Shown in pieces: positions 9,063-17,773 of a stretch of DNA of 64,000 nucleotides. Numbering within the stretch: position 1 is the first letter of the stretch; each line of letters begins with the position of its first letter. Source of the DNA: Simplicispira suum (GTDB taxonomy: Bacteria; Pseudomonadota; Gammaproteobacteria; Burkholderiales; Burkholderiaceae_C). The position numbers were made by a program, and so were the translations under genes. The notes under the pieces were generated by a model. It was not told where the DNA came from, did not search any database, and saw only the letters and a list, made by a program, of their open reading frames with translations. Location: NCBI RefSeq assembly GCF_003008595.1, contig NZ_CP027669.1:930001-994000 (forward strand). Direction: 5' to 3'.

Positions 9063-9974
9063 TCATTGAAGTCTCGGGTTCAGCGCATCGCGCAGCCAGT
9101 CGCCCAGCAGGTTCACGGACAGCGCAATGAGCACGAGCATCACGCCAGGGAAGACAGTAATCCACCATTCGCCGGAAAAAATATAGTCGTTGCCAACACG
9201 GATCAATGTGCCCAGCGACGGCGAGGTCACGGGCGCACCCACGCCCAGAAACGATAGCGTGGCCTCGGTGATGATCGCGGTCGCCACCTGGATAGTGGCC
9301 AGCACCATGACGGGTCCCATCACATTGGGCAGCACATGCCGGCGCATGATGCGCAGCGGCGGCACGCCCGTGACGCGTGCGGCCTGCACGTATTCCTTGC
9401 TGCGTTCCACCAGCGTAGAGCCGCGCACCGTGCGCGCGTACTGCACCCAGCCGGTCAGGGAAATCGACAAGATCAGCACTCCGAAGGCCACCGATTCGTG
9501 CGCATCGGGAAACAGGGCGCGCCCCACACCGGCGATCAGCAAAGCCACCAGAATGGCTGGAAACGAGAGCATCACGTCGCACATCCGCATCAGCACGCCG
9601 TCCACCCAGCCACCCAGGTAGCCCGCAACCAGGCCCAGCACGACGCCCACCAGTACCGAGAGCACCACCGAGGCGAGGCCGACGATAAGCGAAATGCGTG
9701 CGCCGTAGATGACGGCGGAGAGAATGTCACGCCCCTGGTCGTCGGTTCCCAAAAGGTATTTGCTCGAACCCAGCTCACTCCACGCGGGCGGCAGGCGCGC
9801 ATCGCTCAGTTCGAGCGTGGCCAGGTCGAAAGGATCGTGCGGCGAGACCCAGCCCGCAAACAAGGCCGCAAACACACAGACCAGCGCAATCACCGCCGCC
9901 ACCATGGCGACGGGTGAACTGCGCAGGCTGTGAATCAGATCGCTGTCGAACCAGCGCCGCAACGCTGCCGTCAT
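9063..9974 (-). CDS. Peptide ABC transporter permease (DppC/OppC-like)
   Basis: Inner-membrane permease of 303 residues with about six transmembrane segments. The N-terminal OppC-type segment SSPVAMVAAVIALVCVFAAL is followed by LLGTDDQGRDILSAVIYGAR, the family hallmark. The EAA loop is EYVQAARVTGVPPLRIMRRH. ATG before TAALRRWFDSDL is chosen; an upstream TTG would add an unsupported tail. It follows the binding-protein gene by 52 bases. Confidence 0.93.
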   Translation of the reverse strand: MTAALRRWFDSDLIHSLRSSPVAMVAAVIALVCVFAALFAGWVSPHDPFDLATLELSDARLPPAWSELGSSKYLLGTDDQGRDILSAVIYGARISLIVGLASVVLSVLVGVVLGLVAGYLGGWVDGVLMRMCDVMLSFPAILVALLIAGVGRALFPDAHESVAFGVLILSISLTGWVQYARTVRGSTLVERSKEYVQAARVTGVPPLRIMRRHVLPNVMGPVMVLATIQVATAIITEATLSFLGVGAPVTSPSLGTLIRVGNDYIFSGEWWITVFPGVMLVLIALSVNLLGDWLRDALNPRLQ

Positions 9975-10026
9975 GGCCGCGCCGGGCGCACAGTCAGGGC
10001 GGCCAGGGCGCCGCTGCAAGATTGCA

Positions 10027-11607
10027 TCACTTGTCGATGCTCATCCATTTGAAGGGCATGTAGTTGTCGGCCAACTGCACCAGTTTGACCTTTTTGCTCA
10101 CGCCCCAGGCCAGCGCCTGCTGGTGCAGAGGCAGGTGACCAATGTCGGCCGAATGCAGATCAAAAGCCTCCTTGATCATGGCGTTGCGCTTGGTCTTGTC
10201 GGTTTCGGCCTGGATCATTTTTGTCAGCTCGTCCACCTTGGGATTGCAGTAGGCACCCAGGTTGAACTGGCCGGCACCCTTGTCGTCCACGCAGGCCATC
10301 AAGGCATTGAGTGCGTTGTGCGCGTCATAGGTGGCGGGCGTCCAACCCAGCATGTAGAAGCTGGTATCTCGCCGCAGTACCTTGGGGAAATAGGTGCCTT
10401 TGGTTTCGGCCAGCAGCTTGATCTTGACATTGATGCGCGCGAGGTTCGCAGCCACTGCCTGGCAGATGCGGCTGTCATTCACATAGCGGTCGTTGGGGCA
10501 GTTCATCGTGACTTCGAAGCCGTCGGGATAGCCGGCCTCTGTGATGAGCTTCTTCGCTGCTGCTGGGTCGTAGGGCAGGCGCTTGGCATCGGGCTGAAAG
10601 CCGTTGATGCCAGGCCCCACCATCAGCGCCGAGGGGTTCGATGCGCCGCGCATGACCGTCTTTTTGATACCGTCGATATCAATCGCCTGGTAGAAGGCCT
10701 GGCGCACGCGTTTGTCCTTGAACGGATTCTTGCCCTTGACGCTGGAGTACAGCAGCTCGTCCCGCTTTTGGTCCATGCCCAGGAAGATGGTGCGCAGCTC
10801 GGGGCCGGTGATGGCACGGGTGCCGGGGTTGTTGTTCACGCGCTCGATGTCTTGCACGGGAATGGGCTCCATCACGTCGACTTCGCCCGAAAGCAGAGCC
10901 GCGACGCGGGTCGCGTCGTTCCCGATGGGGGTAAAGATGATTTCCTGCGCGTTGCCTTCTATCTGGCCCCAGTAGGTGCCGTTGCGCGAAAACACCGTGC
11001 GCACGCCCGGTTGGCGCTCGCGCAGGCGGAAGGGACCTGTGCCGTTGGCACGGAAGGAAGCCGCGTTTTCAATGCCTTTGCGCCTGTCCACGGGCCCCGT
11101 CGCCTTGTTGTCCTCACTCCACTTCTTGCTCATGATGAAGACTTGAGAGATCACATCGGGAAGGATGGGAAATGCGGTCTTGGTTTCGATCTCCACCGTG
11201 TGGTCGTCGATCTTTCGCACCTCTTTGAAGTCGTTGGTGTAACTCTTCATGTCGGAGCCATCGACCTGGGTGCGAGCGAAGCTGAACAGCACGTCATCGG
11301 CCGTAAACGGCGTGCCGTCATGAAATTTGACGCCCTTGCGCAGTTCGAAGCGCCACACCAACGGTGATGTCTGCTTCCAGGCCGTAGCCAGGGCCGGCGC
11401 CAGGCTCAAGTCCTTGTTGCGCCCTACCAGCGGTTCATAGACATTGCTGGTCACGCTCAGCTGCAACGATTCGTTGAGCGAGTGCGGGTCCATGGAGAGG
11501 GCGTCTCCCTGGTTGGCGATGCGTATGGTTTGCGCCTGGCCCACCAAGGTTGCAGCCGACAGGGCGGCGAACAAAGCGGTGGCAACCAGTTGTCTCGTAT
11601 TTTTCAT
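10027..11607 (-). CDS. Peptide ABC transporter substrate-binding protein (family 5)
   Basis: Periplasmic binding protein of 526 residues. The signal peptide (about residues 1-26) ends VGQAQ before TIRIANQGDALSMDPHSLNE, a start typical of DppA/OppA-type proteins. The WRFELRKGVKFHDGTPFTADDV block is the family 5 signature region. It lies between the M20 hydrolase and the second permease, which hints that it binds the hydrolase's substrate or a precursor. Confidence 0.94.
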   Translation of the reverse strand: MKNTRQLVATALFAALSAATLVGQAQTIRIANQGDALSMDPHSLNESLQLSVTSNVYEPLVGRNKDLSLAPALATAWKQTSPLVWRFELRKGVKFHDGTPFTADDVLFSFARTQVDGSDMKSYTNDFKEVRKIDDHTVEIETKTAFPILPDVISQVFIMSKKWSEDNKATGPVDRRKGIENAASFRANGTGPFRLRERQPGVRTVFSRNGTYWGQIEGNAQEIIFTPIGNDATRVAALLSGEVDVMEPIPVQDIERVNNNPGTRAITGPELRTIFLGMDQKRDELLYSSVKGKNPFKDKRVRQAFYQAIDIDGIKKTVMRGASNPSALMVGPGINGFQPDAKRLPYDPAAAKKLITEAGYPDGFEVTMNCPNDRYVNDSRICQAVAANLARINVKIKLLAETKGTYFPKVLRRDTSFYMLGWTPATYDAHNALNALMACVDDKGAGQFNLGAYCNPKVDELTKMIQAETDKTKRNAMIKEAFDLHSADIGHLPLHQQALAWGVSKKVKLVQLADNYMPFKWMSIDK

Positions 11608-11649
11608 GCAGGTCTCCAGGAGTGAAAGAAAGGCCGTTTGCGTGCGCCA

Positions 11650-12870
11650 TCAGGCCACTGGCAACGGCATGGCGCGCTCAATGAGGCTGGCGTGCAAGGC
11701 CGCGCCCAGTGACAGGATATCGTCGTTGAAGTCGTAGCGGCTGTTGTGCAGTGCCACACCGCTCGCGCCCATACCTTGGCCAATGCGCAAATAGGCGCCA
11801 GGCTTGGTCTGCAGCATGAAGGAAAAATCTTCTGCGCCCATGCTGGGTTCCATGTCTCGGACCAGGTTTTCATGCCCGACGAGTGCCTCAGCCACATCAC
11901 CGGCAAATCGGGCTTCGGCTTCGGTGTTGATGGTGGCGGGGTAAATACGCTGGTAGTCGAGCGCCACCGTGGCACCGAAGGCCAGGCCGACAGCGCTGCA
12001 GACCTCGTGCAGGCGGCGCTCCACCAACGCCTGGACCTCGTGGTCAAAGGTACGCACGGTTCCCACCAGCGTGGCCGTTCCCGGCAGCACGCTGAAGGCC
12101 CCCAGATCGCCCGCCTGGATTGCACAAAGACTGACCACCGCACTGTCGATTGGCCGCACGTTGCGCGCGACAATGCTTTGCACCGCCGTTATCAGATGCG
12201 CCGCCACCAGCACCACATCCACTGTCTGGTATGGATGCGCGCCATGGCCGCCGCGCCCGGTAATGTGGATGGTGATGCGGTCCGCTGCTGCCATCATCGC
12301 GCCGTCGTTCAGCCCCACCGTGCCGGGCTTCATGGCCGGCCAGTTGTGCATGGCATACACCGACTGGACAGGAAAGCGATCAAACAAGCCGTCCTCCATC
12401 ATCACGCGGGCGCCAGCAAACCCCTCCTCGCCCGGTTGGAAGATGAGCACGGCCGTGCCATCGAAATCGCGCGTCGCGGCCAGGTAGCGAGCGGCGCCCA
12501 CCAGCATGGCCGTGTGTCCGTCGTGCCCACAGCCGTGCATCAAACCTTGTTTGCACGACTTCCAGGCAAAGTCGTTGTGCTCAGCCATCGGGAGGGCGTC
12601 CATGTCGGCGCGCAAGCCGACCATGGCGCCGCTGGCCGTGCTGCGCCCGCGCACGACGGCGACGATGCCGGTGCGGCCAATGCCATCGTGGATCTCGTCC
12701 ACCCCGCAGACCTTGAGCGCTTCCTTGACGCGCGAACCGGTATAGACCTCTTCAAATCCCAGCTCGGGATGCGCATGCAGATCACGGCGCAGCGCGGTCA
12801 GCTCGGGGTGAAACTGTGCAATCTGTGCAAAAGCACGGCCGCCGGCCTTGAGACGGTGGGAAGACAACAT
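11650..12870 (-). CDS. M20-family amidohydrolase (hippurate hydrolase / N-acyl amino acid hydrolase type)
   Basis: Cytoplasmic metal-dependent amidohydrolase of 406 residues. Metal ligands appear in MHGCGHDGHTAML and in GEEGFAGARVMMEDG; the bacterial dimerisation domain with GRGGHGAHP follows. The family includes hippurate, N-acetyl-amino-acid and aminobenzoyl-glutamate hydrolases. The ATG shares one base with the stop of the upstream permease (TGATG); a TTG one codon earlier is possible. Its place inside a peptide transporter operon suggests that an imported N-acylated amino acid or small amide is cleaved on entry. Confidence 0.93.
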   Translation of the reverse strand: MLSSHRLKAGGRAFAQIAQFHPELTALRRDLHAHPELGFEEVYTGSRVKEALKVCGVDEIHDGIGRTGIVAVVRGRSTASGAMVGLRADMDALPMAEHNDFAWKSCKQGLMHGCGHDGHTAMLVGAARYLAATRDFDGTAVLIFQPGEEGFAGARVMMEDGLFDRFPVQSVYAMHNWPAMKPGTVGLNDGAMMAAADRITIHITGRGGHGAHPYQTVDVVLVAAHLITAVQSIVARNVRPIDSAVVSLCAIQAGDLGAFSVLPGTATLVGTVRTFDHEVQALVERRLHEVCSAVGLAFGATVALDYQRIYPATINTEAEARFAGDVAEALVGHENLVRDMEPSMGAEDFSFMLQTKPGAYLRIGQGMGASGVALHNSRYDFNDDILSLGAALHASLIERAMPLPVA

Positions 12871-13850
12871 CAACGCTCTCCCAGGCTCCCCACACGCAGG
12901 CGGGGATCGACAACAAAATACAGCAGATCAACGACCAGGTTGATCACTACGAAAATCAACGAAATCAGGCACAGATAGGCAGCCATGACCGGGATATCGG
13001 CAAACGTGACCGCTTGAATGAACAGCAGGCCCATGCCCGGCCACTGAAAAACAGTTTCGGTAATGATGGCAAAAGCAATGAGGCCACCCAACTGCAAACC
13101 GGTGATGGTCATCACCGGCACCAGCGTGTTCTTGAGCGCATGGCCAAAATGGATCGCGCGATCGGACAGCCCCCGCGCCCGTGCAAACTTGATGTAGTCG
13201 GTGCGCAGCACTTCGAGCATTTCGGCCCGCACCAGCCGCATGATGAGCGTGAGCTGAAAAATGGCCAGTGTGATGGCGGGCAGGACGATGTGGTGCCAGC
13301 CATCGCGCGTCAGCAAACCGCTGCTCCACCAGCCCAGTTGCACTACGTCACCGCGACCAAAACTGGGAAACCAGCCCAGCAGCACCGAAAACACCAAGAT
13401 CAGCAAAATGCCGATGAGAAAGGTGGGAAGCGACACCCCCAGCAGCGACAAGCCCATGAACAGCTGGCTGAGAAAACTGCCGCGCCGCAGCGCCGCATAT
13501 ACGCCCATAGGCACGCCCACCACCAGAGCCAGAACGGCCGCTACCAAGGACAGTTCCAGGGTGGCAGGAAAGCGCTCGGCAATCAGGCGTGAGACCTTGG
13601 CTCCCTGGCGCAAACTCAAACCGAATTCACCTTGCGCAGCATTGACTAAAAAATGCCAGAACTGCACAAAAAAAGGCTGGTCCAACCCCAGAGCAGAGCG
13701 AAGTTCCCGAATCTGGTCCGGACGCGCATCCTGCCCGAGCAGAAACACCACTGGGTCGCCTACGTACTGGAACAGCAAAAAAGATATGAATGCCACCACC
13801 ACCAGGACGAGGATGGCCTGCATCAAGCGACGGATCACAAAGGCGAACAT
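12870..13850 (-). CDS. Peptide ABC transporter permease (DppB/OppB-like)
   Basis: Inner-membrane permease of 326 residues and first gene of the operon. The N-terminus FVIRRLMQAILVLVVVAFIS is the OppB/DppB type. The GLDQPFFVQFWHFL periplasmic block and the EAA loop YIKFARARGLSDRAIHFGHA are visible. AGGAG lies about 11 bases before the ATG. I see no confident promoter in the 260 bases upstream, which also hold the porin terminator. Confidence 0.94.
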   Translation of the reverse strand: MFAFVIRRLMQAILVLVVVAFISFLLFQYVGDPVVFLLGQDARPDQIRELRSALGLDQPFFVQFWHFLVNAAQGEFGLSLRQGAKVSRLIAERFPATLELSLVAAVLALVVGVPMGVYAALRRGSFLSQLFMGLSLLGVSLPTFLIGILLILVFSVLLGWFPSFGRGDVVQLGWWSSGLLTRDGWHHIVLPAITLAIFQLTLIMRLVRAEMLEVLRTDYIKFARARGLSDRAIHFGHALKNTLVPVMTITGLQLGGLIAFAIITETVFQWPGMGLLFIQAVTFADIPVMAAYLCLISLIFVVINLVVDLLYFVVDPRLRVGSLGER

Positions 13851-14040
13851 CGGGCGTCAGCTCCTGGCCATCAAGCGGTAAACCTGCAGTGGCACGCGCC
13901 CATGAGGTGCTCGGCTCGCCTAGAAGTAATGATCTGCATCATGATGGTGCAAGGATAGCGGTGTTTCAGTGCCTGGCACCGTTGACTGCACGTGCCGTCG
14001 GCAAGGAACAACGCCAATCGTCGTGCGCACGAGCCAATAA

Positions 14041-14072
14041 AAAAGCCGCAAACCCGAAGGTTTGCGGCTTTC
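14041..14072 (-). terminator. Intrinsic terminator of the porin gene
   Basis: Reading on the minus strand, AAGCCGCAAACC pairs perfectly with GGTTTGCGGCTT around a TTCG loop and is followed by six Ts. The 12-base stem with a UUCG loop makes a very stable terminator 40 bases after the porin stop codon. Confidence 0.93.
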
Positions 14073-14110
14073 AATCTTGCGATGCAAAGCTGGCTTACGC
14101 CAGCGCGTCA

Positions 14111-15031
14111 TCAGAAGTTGTGGCGAATGCCCAGGCCGAGGTGGTTCTTGGCACCAGTCTTGTAAACACCGCCGCCTGCATCGCCGTCTTTGTAGTAAGC
14201 AGCGTACGTGAAGGTGCGCTTGGACAGAGCGTACTTGGCTTCCACCAAAACGTCGGTGTTCTTCATGCCGGTGCCGTTTTCACGAGCGATGTCCAGCGTC
14301 AGAGCCACGGGGCCGACAGGAACCGTGCCGCCGAGGGTGAAGCCCTTGGAAGCGCCAGGAGCGTCTTGCAGCGAAGCGGCCAGCTTGAACATGCCGAAGT
14401 CATACGCGGCGCCCAGAGCCAGACCCTTGTCCGTGCCCTTGACCTTGAAGTACGACAGAGCCACAGCCAGAGGGCCGTTGGCGTACGTCAGGTTGGCGTC
14501 AACTTTGGCATTGCCACCGTTGTCGGGCTTGGCTACATAGCCCAGCGTGCCGCTGAAGCCACCCATGTTGGGGGTGGTGTACATGAACATGCTGTTGTTA
14601 CGCGAAGGGCCACCGGCAAAGCCGAACTGGTTCGCCACAGCGGAGTAGTTGGCCGTACCGGTCAATTCCCAAGCAGCTACGCCCCAGAAGCTGGGGTTCA
14701 GTGCACGACCAAGTTGGAACTTGCCGAAGCCGCCCGACAAAGCCAGATAGGCATTGCGCTGGAAGGTGTTTGCATCGGTGGCGCCGGTTTCAGCGTTGAT
14801 GCCTTGTTCGAAGTTGAAGGAAGCCTTCAGACCGCCGCCCAGGTCTTCCACACCGCGCACGCCCAGACGGCTGTTGCCGTTGTTCATCACGCCATTGCCG
14901 CTCATTTGAGCCGAAACGCCGTTGGACTTGGCCAAAGACAGGTCAGCCACGCCGTACATGGTGACGGAAGACTGAGCCATGGCAGCGCCGGAAGCAGCCA
15001 GCACGGCCAGGGCAATCAGGGATTTTTTCAT
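14111..15031 (-). CDS. Gram-negative porin (Omp32 / Porin_4 family)
   Basis: General diffusion outer-membrane porin of 306 residues. The signal peptide MKKSLIALAVLAASGAAMA is followed by QSSVTMYGVADLSLAKSNG. Later motifs NSRLGVRGVEDLGGGLKASF and NAYLALSGGFGKFQLGR are typical of Comamonadaceae porins. It ends in GLGIRHNF with the terminal Phe needed for barrel assembly. It is monocistronic, with a strong terminator downstream and a long upstream region, as expected for an abundant protein. Confidence 0.96.
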   Translation of the reverse strand: MKKSLIALAVLAASGAAMAQSSVTMYGVADLSLAKSNGVSAQMSGNGVMNNGNSRLGVRGVEDLGGGLKASFNFEQGINAETGATDANTFQRNAYLALSGGFGKFQLGRALNPSFWGVAAWELTGTANYSAVANQFGFAGGPSRNNSMFMYTTPNMGGFSGTLGYVAKPDNGGNAKVDANLTYANGPLAVALSYFKVKGTDKGLALGAAYDFGMFKLAASLQDAPGASKGFTLGGTVPVGPVALTLDIARENGTGMKNTDVLVEAKYALSKRTFTYAAYYKDGDAGGGVYKTGAKNHLGLGIRHNF

Positions 15032-15383
15032 TGCGAGTTACTCCAAGGTTAAACATAGGGCGCCGGTACGGGGGGTCTTGGGTGTTGTGGCACCTGCACA
15101 GTCCCGCCGGTTCCCCGGGCCAACCTCCTGGTGGGGAAGTTGCTGCTATTGCACCAGAGGCTGGCTGGTTTCGCAAAGGAATTCACGGTCCAAGAGCCGC
15201 AAAGCGGCAATTCGTTGTCCTGTTGCAACAGCCTGCGCCATTACTCCCCCATCGGCACTCCCGGTCTTAAGTTGAGCCTACAAGTTCCAACTAATTTGTA
15301 TCTGTATGCAACAAATGTGGCAAATACCCCGACAGCCCCACCACAAGCACCCTTGCGTCAATCGGTTGCCTCTCTTCTGTGCT
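15032..15383. other. Gene-free region upstream of the porin gene
   Basis: This stretch separates the porin start from the 3' end of the OsmC gene and must hold the porin promoter and leader. A GCCGC-AAA-GCGGC hairpin (15196-15208) would lie in the porin leader. The stretch at 15270-15330 is AT-rich and is the likeliest promoter area, but I could not pick a convincing -35/-10 pair. GGAG lies nine bases before the porin ATG. No open frame looks like protein. Confidence 0.4.
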
Positions 15384-15833
15384 TCAGCCCTCCAAAACGT
15401 CGAAACTGGTCGTGATTTCTGCGGTCTTGGCCAACATGATGCTGGCCGAGCAATATTTCTCGTGGCTCAGTGCAATGGCGCGCTCCACAGCAGAAGCTGG
15501 CAGATCCTTACCCGACACCGTGAAATGCATGTGAATACGGGTAAACACCTTGGGATCGGCTGCTGCACGCTCGGTTTGGAGGCGCACGCTGCAGCCGCGC
15601 ACGTCGTGGCGGCCTCGGCGCAGAATCAACACGACGTCGTAGGCTGTGCAGCCGCCAGTGCCTGCAAGCACCGCTTCCATGGGGCGCGGCGCGAGGTTCT
15701 GGCCTCCCATTTCTGGTTTGGCCGTATCCGGCGCGCCATCCATGGCTATCACGTGGCCGCTGCCGGTCTCGGCGACAAACCCCATGCCCGAGCGCGTACC
15801 GGCAGCACCGGTCCAACTGACTGTGCATTCCAT
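15384..15833 (-). CDS. OsmC family protein
   Basis: Small cytoplasmic OsmC/Ohr-fold protein of 149 residues, a family with thiol peroxidase activity against organic peroxides. Both expected Cys are present, in GTGGCTAYDVVLIL and in HEKYCSASIML. The start follows AAGGAAG with good spacing; the open frame upstream of it has no support. This subgroup (YhfA-like) is less well characterised than OsmC or Ohr. Confidence 0.93.
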   Translation of the reverse strand: MECTVSWTGAAGTRSGMGFVAETGSGHVIAMDGAPDTAKPEMGGQNLAPRPMEAVLAGTGGCTAYDVVLILRRGRHDVRGCSVRLQTERAAADPKVFTRIHMHFTVSGKDLPASAVERAIALSHEKYCSASIMLAKTAEITTSFDVLEG

Positions 15834-15940
15834 CTGATCTTCCTTGTGTGCCGCCGGGCGGCTGTGTTTTGGAGGCCACATTCTAAAAAATCCAGCCGTC
15901 ACTTGCTGCATTGCAGCAAACAAAGCGCTACACTGCAAAC

Positions 15941-16053
15941 ATGCAAGGCACCACTGGCCGCAACCCAGTCCCGGTGCTTCGCGATGATTGTCTCCTCCAT
16001 CTCCTCAAAAGGATGGATTCAGCCCCCGGCCTTGCGGCCAGGGGCTTTTTTTT
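15941..16053 (+). ncRNA. Candidate small RNA with a repeated anti-Shine-Dalgarno motif
   Basis: A -10-like TACACT at 15929-15934 is followed about seven bases later by roughly 110 bases ending in a strong intrinsic terminator. Just before the terminator the strand reads TCTCCTCCATCTCCTC, two CCUCC-type motifs able to pair with ribosome-binding sites. The -35 element is poor. The layout (promoter, unpaired CU-rich stretch, terminator) fits a trans-acting sRNA. It may belong to a known betaproteobacterial family, but I cannot confirm that from here. A transcription-attenuation leader for ilvA is an alternative. Confidence 0.55.
16021..16053 (+). terminator. Intrinsic terminator of the candidate small RNA
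   Basis: AGCCCC-C-GGCC, loop TTGC, GGCC-A-GGGGCT, then eight Ts. The stem has one C-A mismatch. It lies 94 bases before the ilvA ATG, so it ends a separate upstream transcript or acts as an attenuator. Confidence 0.85.
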
Positions 16054-16146
16054 GGCCCCTTCGCAAAGCGCGTCGTGCGCGGCCCCGCCTATGATGGCGG
16101 CCCCGTGCCTGCGCCGCCGGCACCGGGCCTTTTGCCGCTGCGCGCC

Positions 16147-17717
16147 ATGACCGAGCCTCTGACCCCCACGACTACCTCACCCGAATTCTCAACGCGCGCG
16201 TCTACGACGTGGCCATCGAGTCTGACCTGGATCTGGCGCGCACGCTCAGTCAGCGCCTGCACAACAAGGTGCTGCTCAAGCGCGAGGACCAGCAACCGGT
16301 GTTCAGCTTCAAGCTGCGCGGCGCCTACAACAAGATGGCGCACCTGCCACCGGCCGACTTGCAGCGCGGCGTGATCTGCGCCTCCGCCGGCAACCATGCC
16401 CAGGGCGTGGCCATGAGCGCGCACAAGCTGGGCACGCGCGCCGTGGTGGTCATGCCCACCACCACGCCAGGCGTAAAAATCGACGCGGTACGTACCTTGG
16501 GCGGCGAGGTGGTGCTGCACGGTGACAGCTATTCGGACGCCTACCTCCATGCAGTGCAATTGCAAGAGAAGCAAGGGCTGACATTCGTTCACCCCTTTGA
16601 CGACCCCGACGTGATTGCGGGCCAGGGTACGGTGGCCATGGAAATCCTGCAGCAGGTGCAAAAGCTCGGGACACAGCGGCTCGATGCGGTCTTTGTCGCC
16701 ATTGGCGGCGGCGGCTTGATCAGCGGCGTGGCCAACTACATCAAGGCGGTGCGGCCGGATGTGAAGGTAATTGGTGTGCAAATGAACGACTCCGACGCCA
16801 TGATGCAGTCGGTGGCAGCAGGCAAGCGTGTCACTTTGCCCGACGTTGGGCTGTTCTCCGACGGCACGGCGGTCAAGTTGGTGGGAGAAGAAACCTTCCG
16901 TATCGCACGCGGCCTGGTGGACGAGTTCATGACCGTGGACACCGACGCCGTCTGCGCCGCCATCAAGGACGTGTTTGTCGATACGCGCAGCATTGTCGAA
17001 CCGGCAGGGGCTTTGGCTGTCGCCGCCATCAAGGAATACGTGGCGCGCAACAAGACGCGCGGAGAAACCTACGCAGCGATTCTGTGCGGCGCCAACATGA
17101 ACTTCGATCGCCTGCGCTTTGTCGCCGAGCGTGCCGAGGTGGGCGAGGAGCGCGAGGCACTGCTGGCCGTCACCATCCCCGAAGAGCGCGGGAGCTTTCG
17201 GCGTTTTTGCGAGGTGATTGGCGAACTGCCCGGCGGCCCGCGCAACGTGACCGAGTTCAACTACCGTATCAGCGACGCGGCACGCGCCCATGTCTTCGTC
17301 GGCTTGACGACGCACGGCCGGGGCGAGTCGGAAAAGCTGGCGCGCAACTTCAGCCGCCACGGGTTTGACGCACTGGATCTGACGCACGACGAACTGGCCA
17401 AGGAGCACCTGCGCCATCTGGTGGGCGGGCGCTCGGCACTGGCGCGCGAGGAGCGGCTGCTGCGCTTCGTCTTCCCCGAGCGGCCCGGCGCACTGCTCAA
17501 GTTTCTGAGTCTGATGCAGCCGAGCTGGAACATCAGCCTGTTCCATTACCGCAACCAGGGCGCGGACTACGGCCGCATTCTGGTGGGCTTGCAGGTGCCT
17601 GCGCAGGACGCCGATGCCTTCCATGCTTTCCTGGCGACGCTGGGCTACCCTTGCGTGGAGGAGACGGACAACCCCGCCTATCGCTTGTTCCTTCAGACAG
17701 GGACCGATGCAGACTGA
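16147..17717 (+). CDS. ilvA: Threonine dehydratase, biosynthetic (apparent frameshift in codon 7-8)
   Basis: PLP enzyme converting threonine to 2-oxobutanoate in isoleucine synthesis. The catalytic Lys is in PVFSFKLRGAYNKM, SAGNHAQG follows, and two ACT-like regulatory domains occupy roughly the last 180 residues, so this is the feedback-regulated form. The ATG encodes MTEPLTP, but the conserved helix DYLTRILNARVYDVAIES lies in another frame. Adding one C to the C5 run at 16163-16167 would give MTEPLTPHDYLTRILNAR. As read, translation in the main frame could only start at a GTG at 16209, losing about 20 residues. A sequencing error is the simplest explanation. Restored length is about 523 residues. 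Confidence 0.9.
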
Positions 17718-17726
17718 ATATCAAGT

Positions 17727-17773
17727 CAAATAGGCCTCCAGCGCATATCTGGTAAGCGTCCATAGCTATGAAC
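17727..17773 (+). repeat. Short palindromic repeat, copy C (overlaps the cobS start)
   Basis: Reads TAGGCCTCCAGCGCATATCT then GGTAAGCGTCCATAGCTATG. The last bases, AGCTATGAA, include the ATG of cobS, and the only ribosome-binding-site-like sequence (GGTAAG) also lies within the element. The repeat thus forms the translation start region of cobS. Confidence 0.8.

Noticed and set aside
16089..17624. 511-codon minus-strand frame opposite ilvA
   Set aside because: Composition is His/Arg/Val-rich shadow translation, and ilvA on the other strand has all its catalytic motifs.
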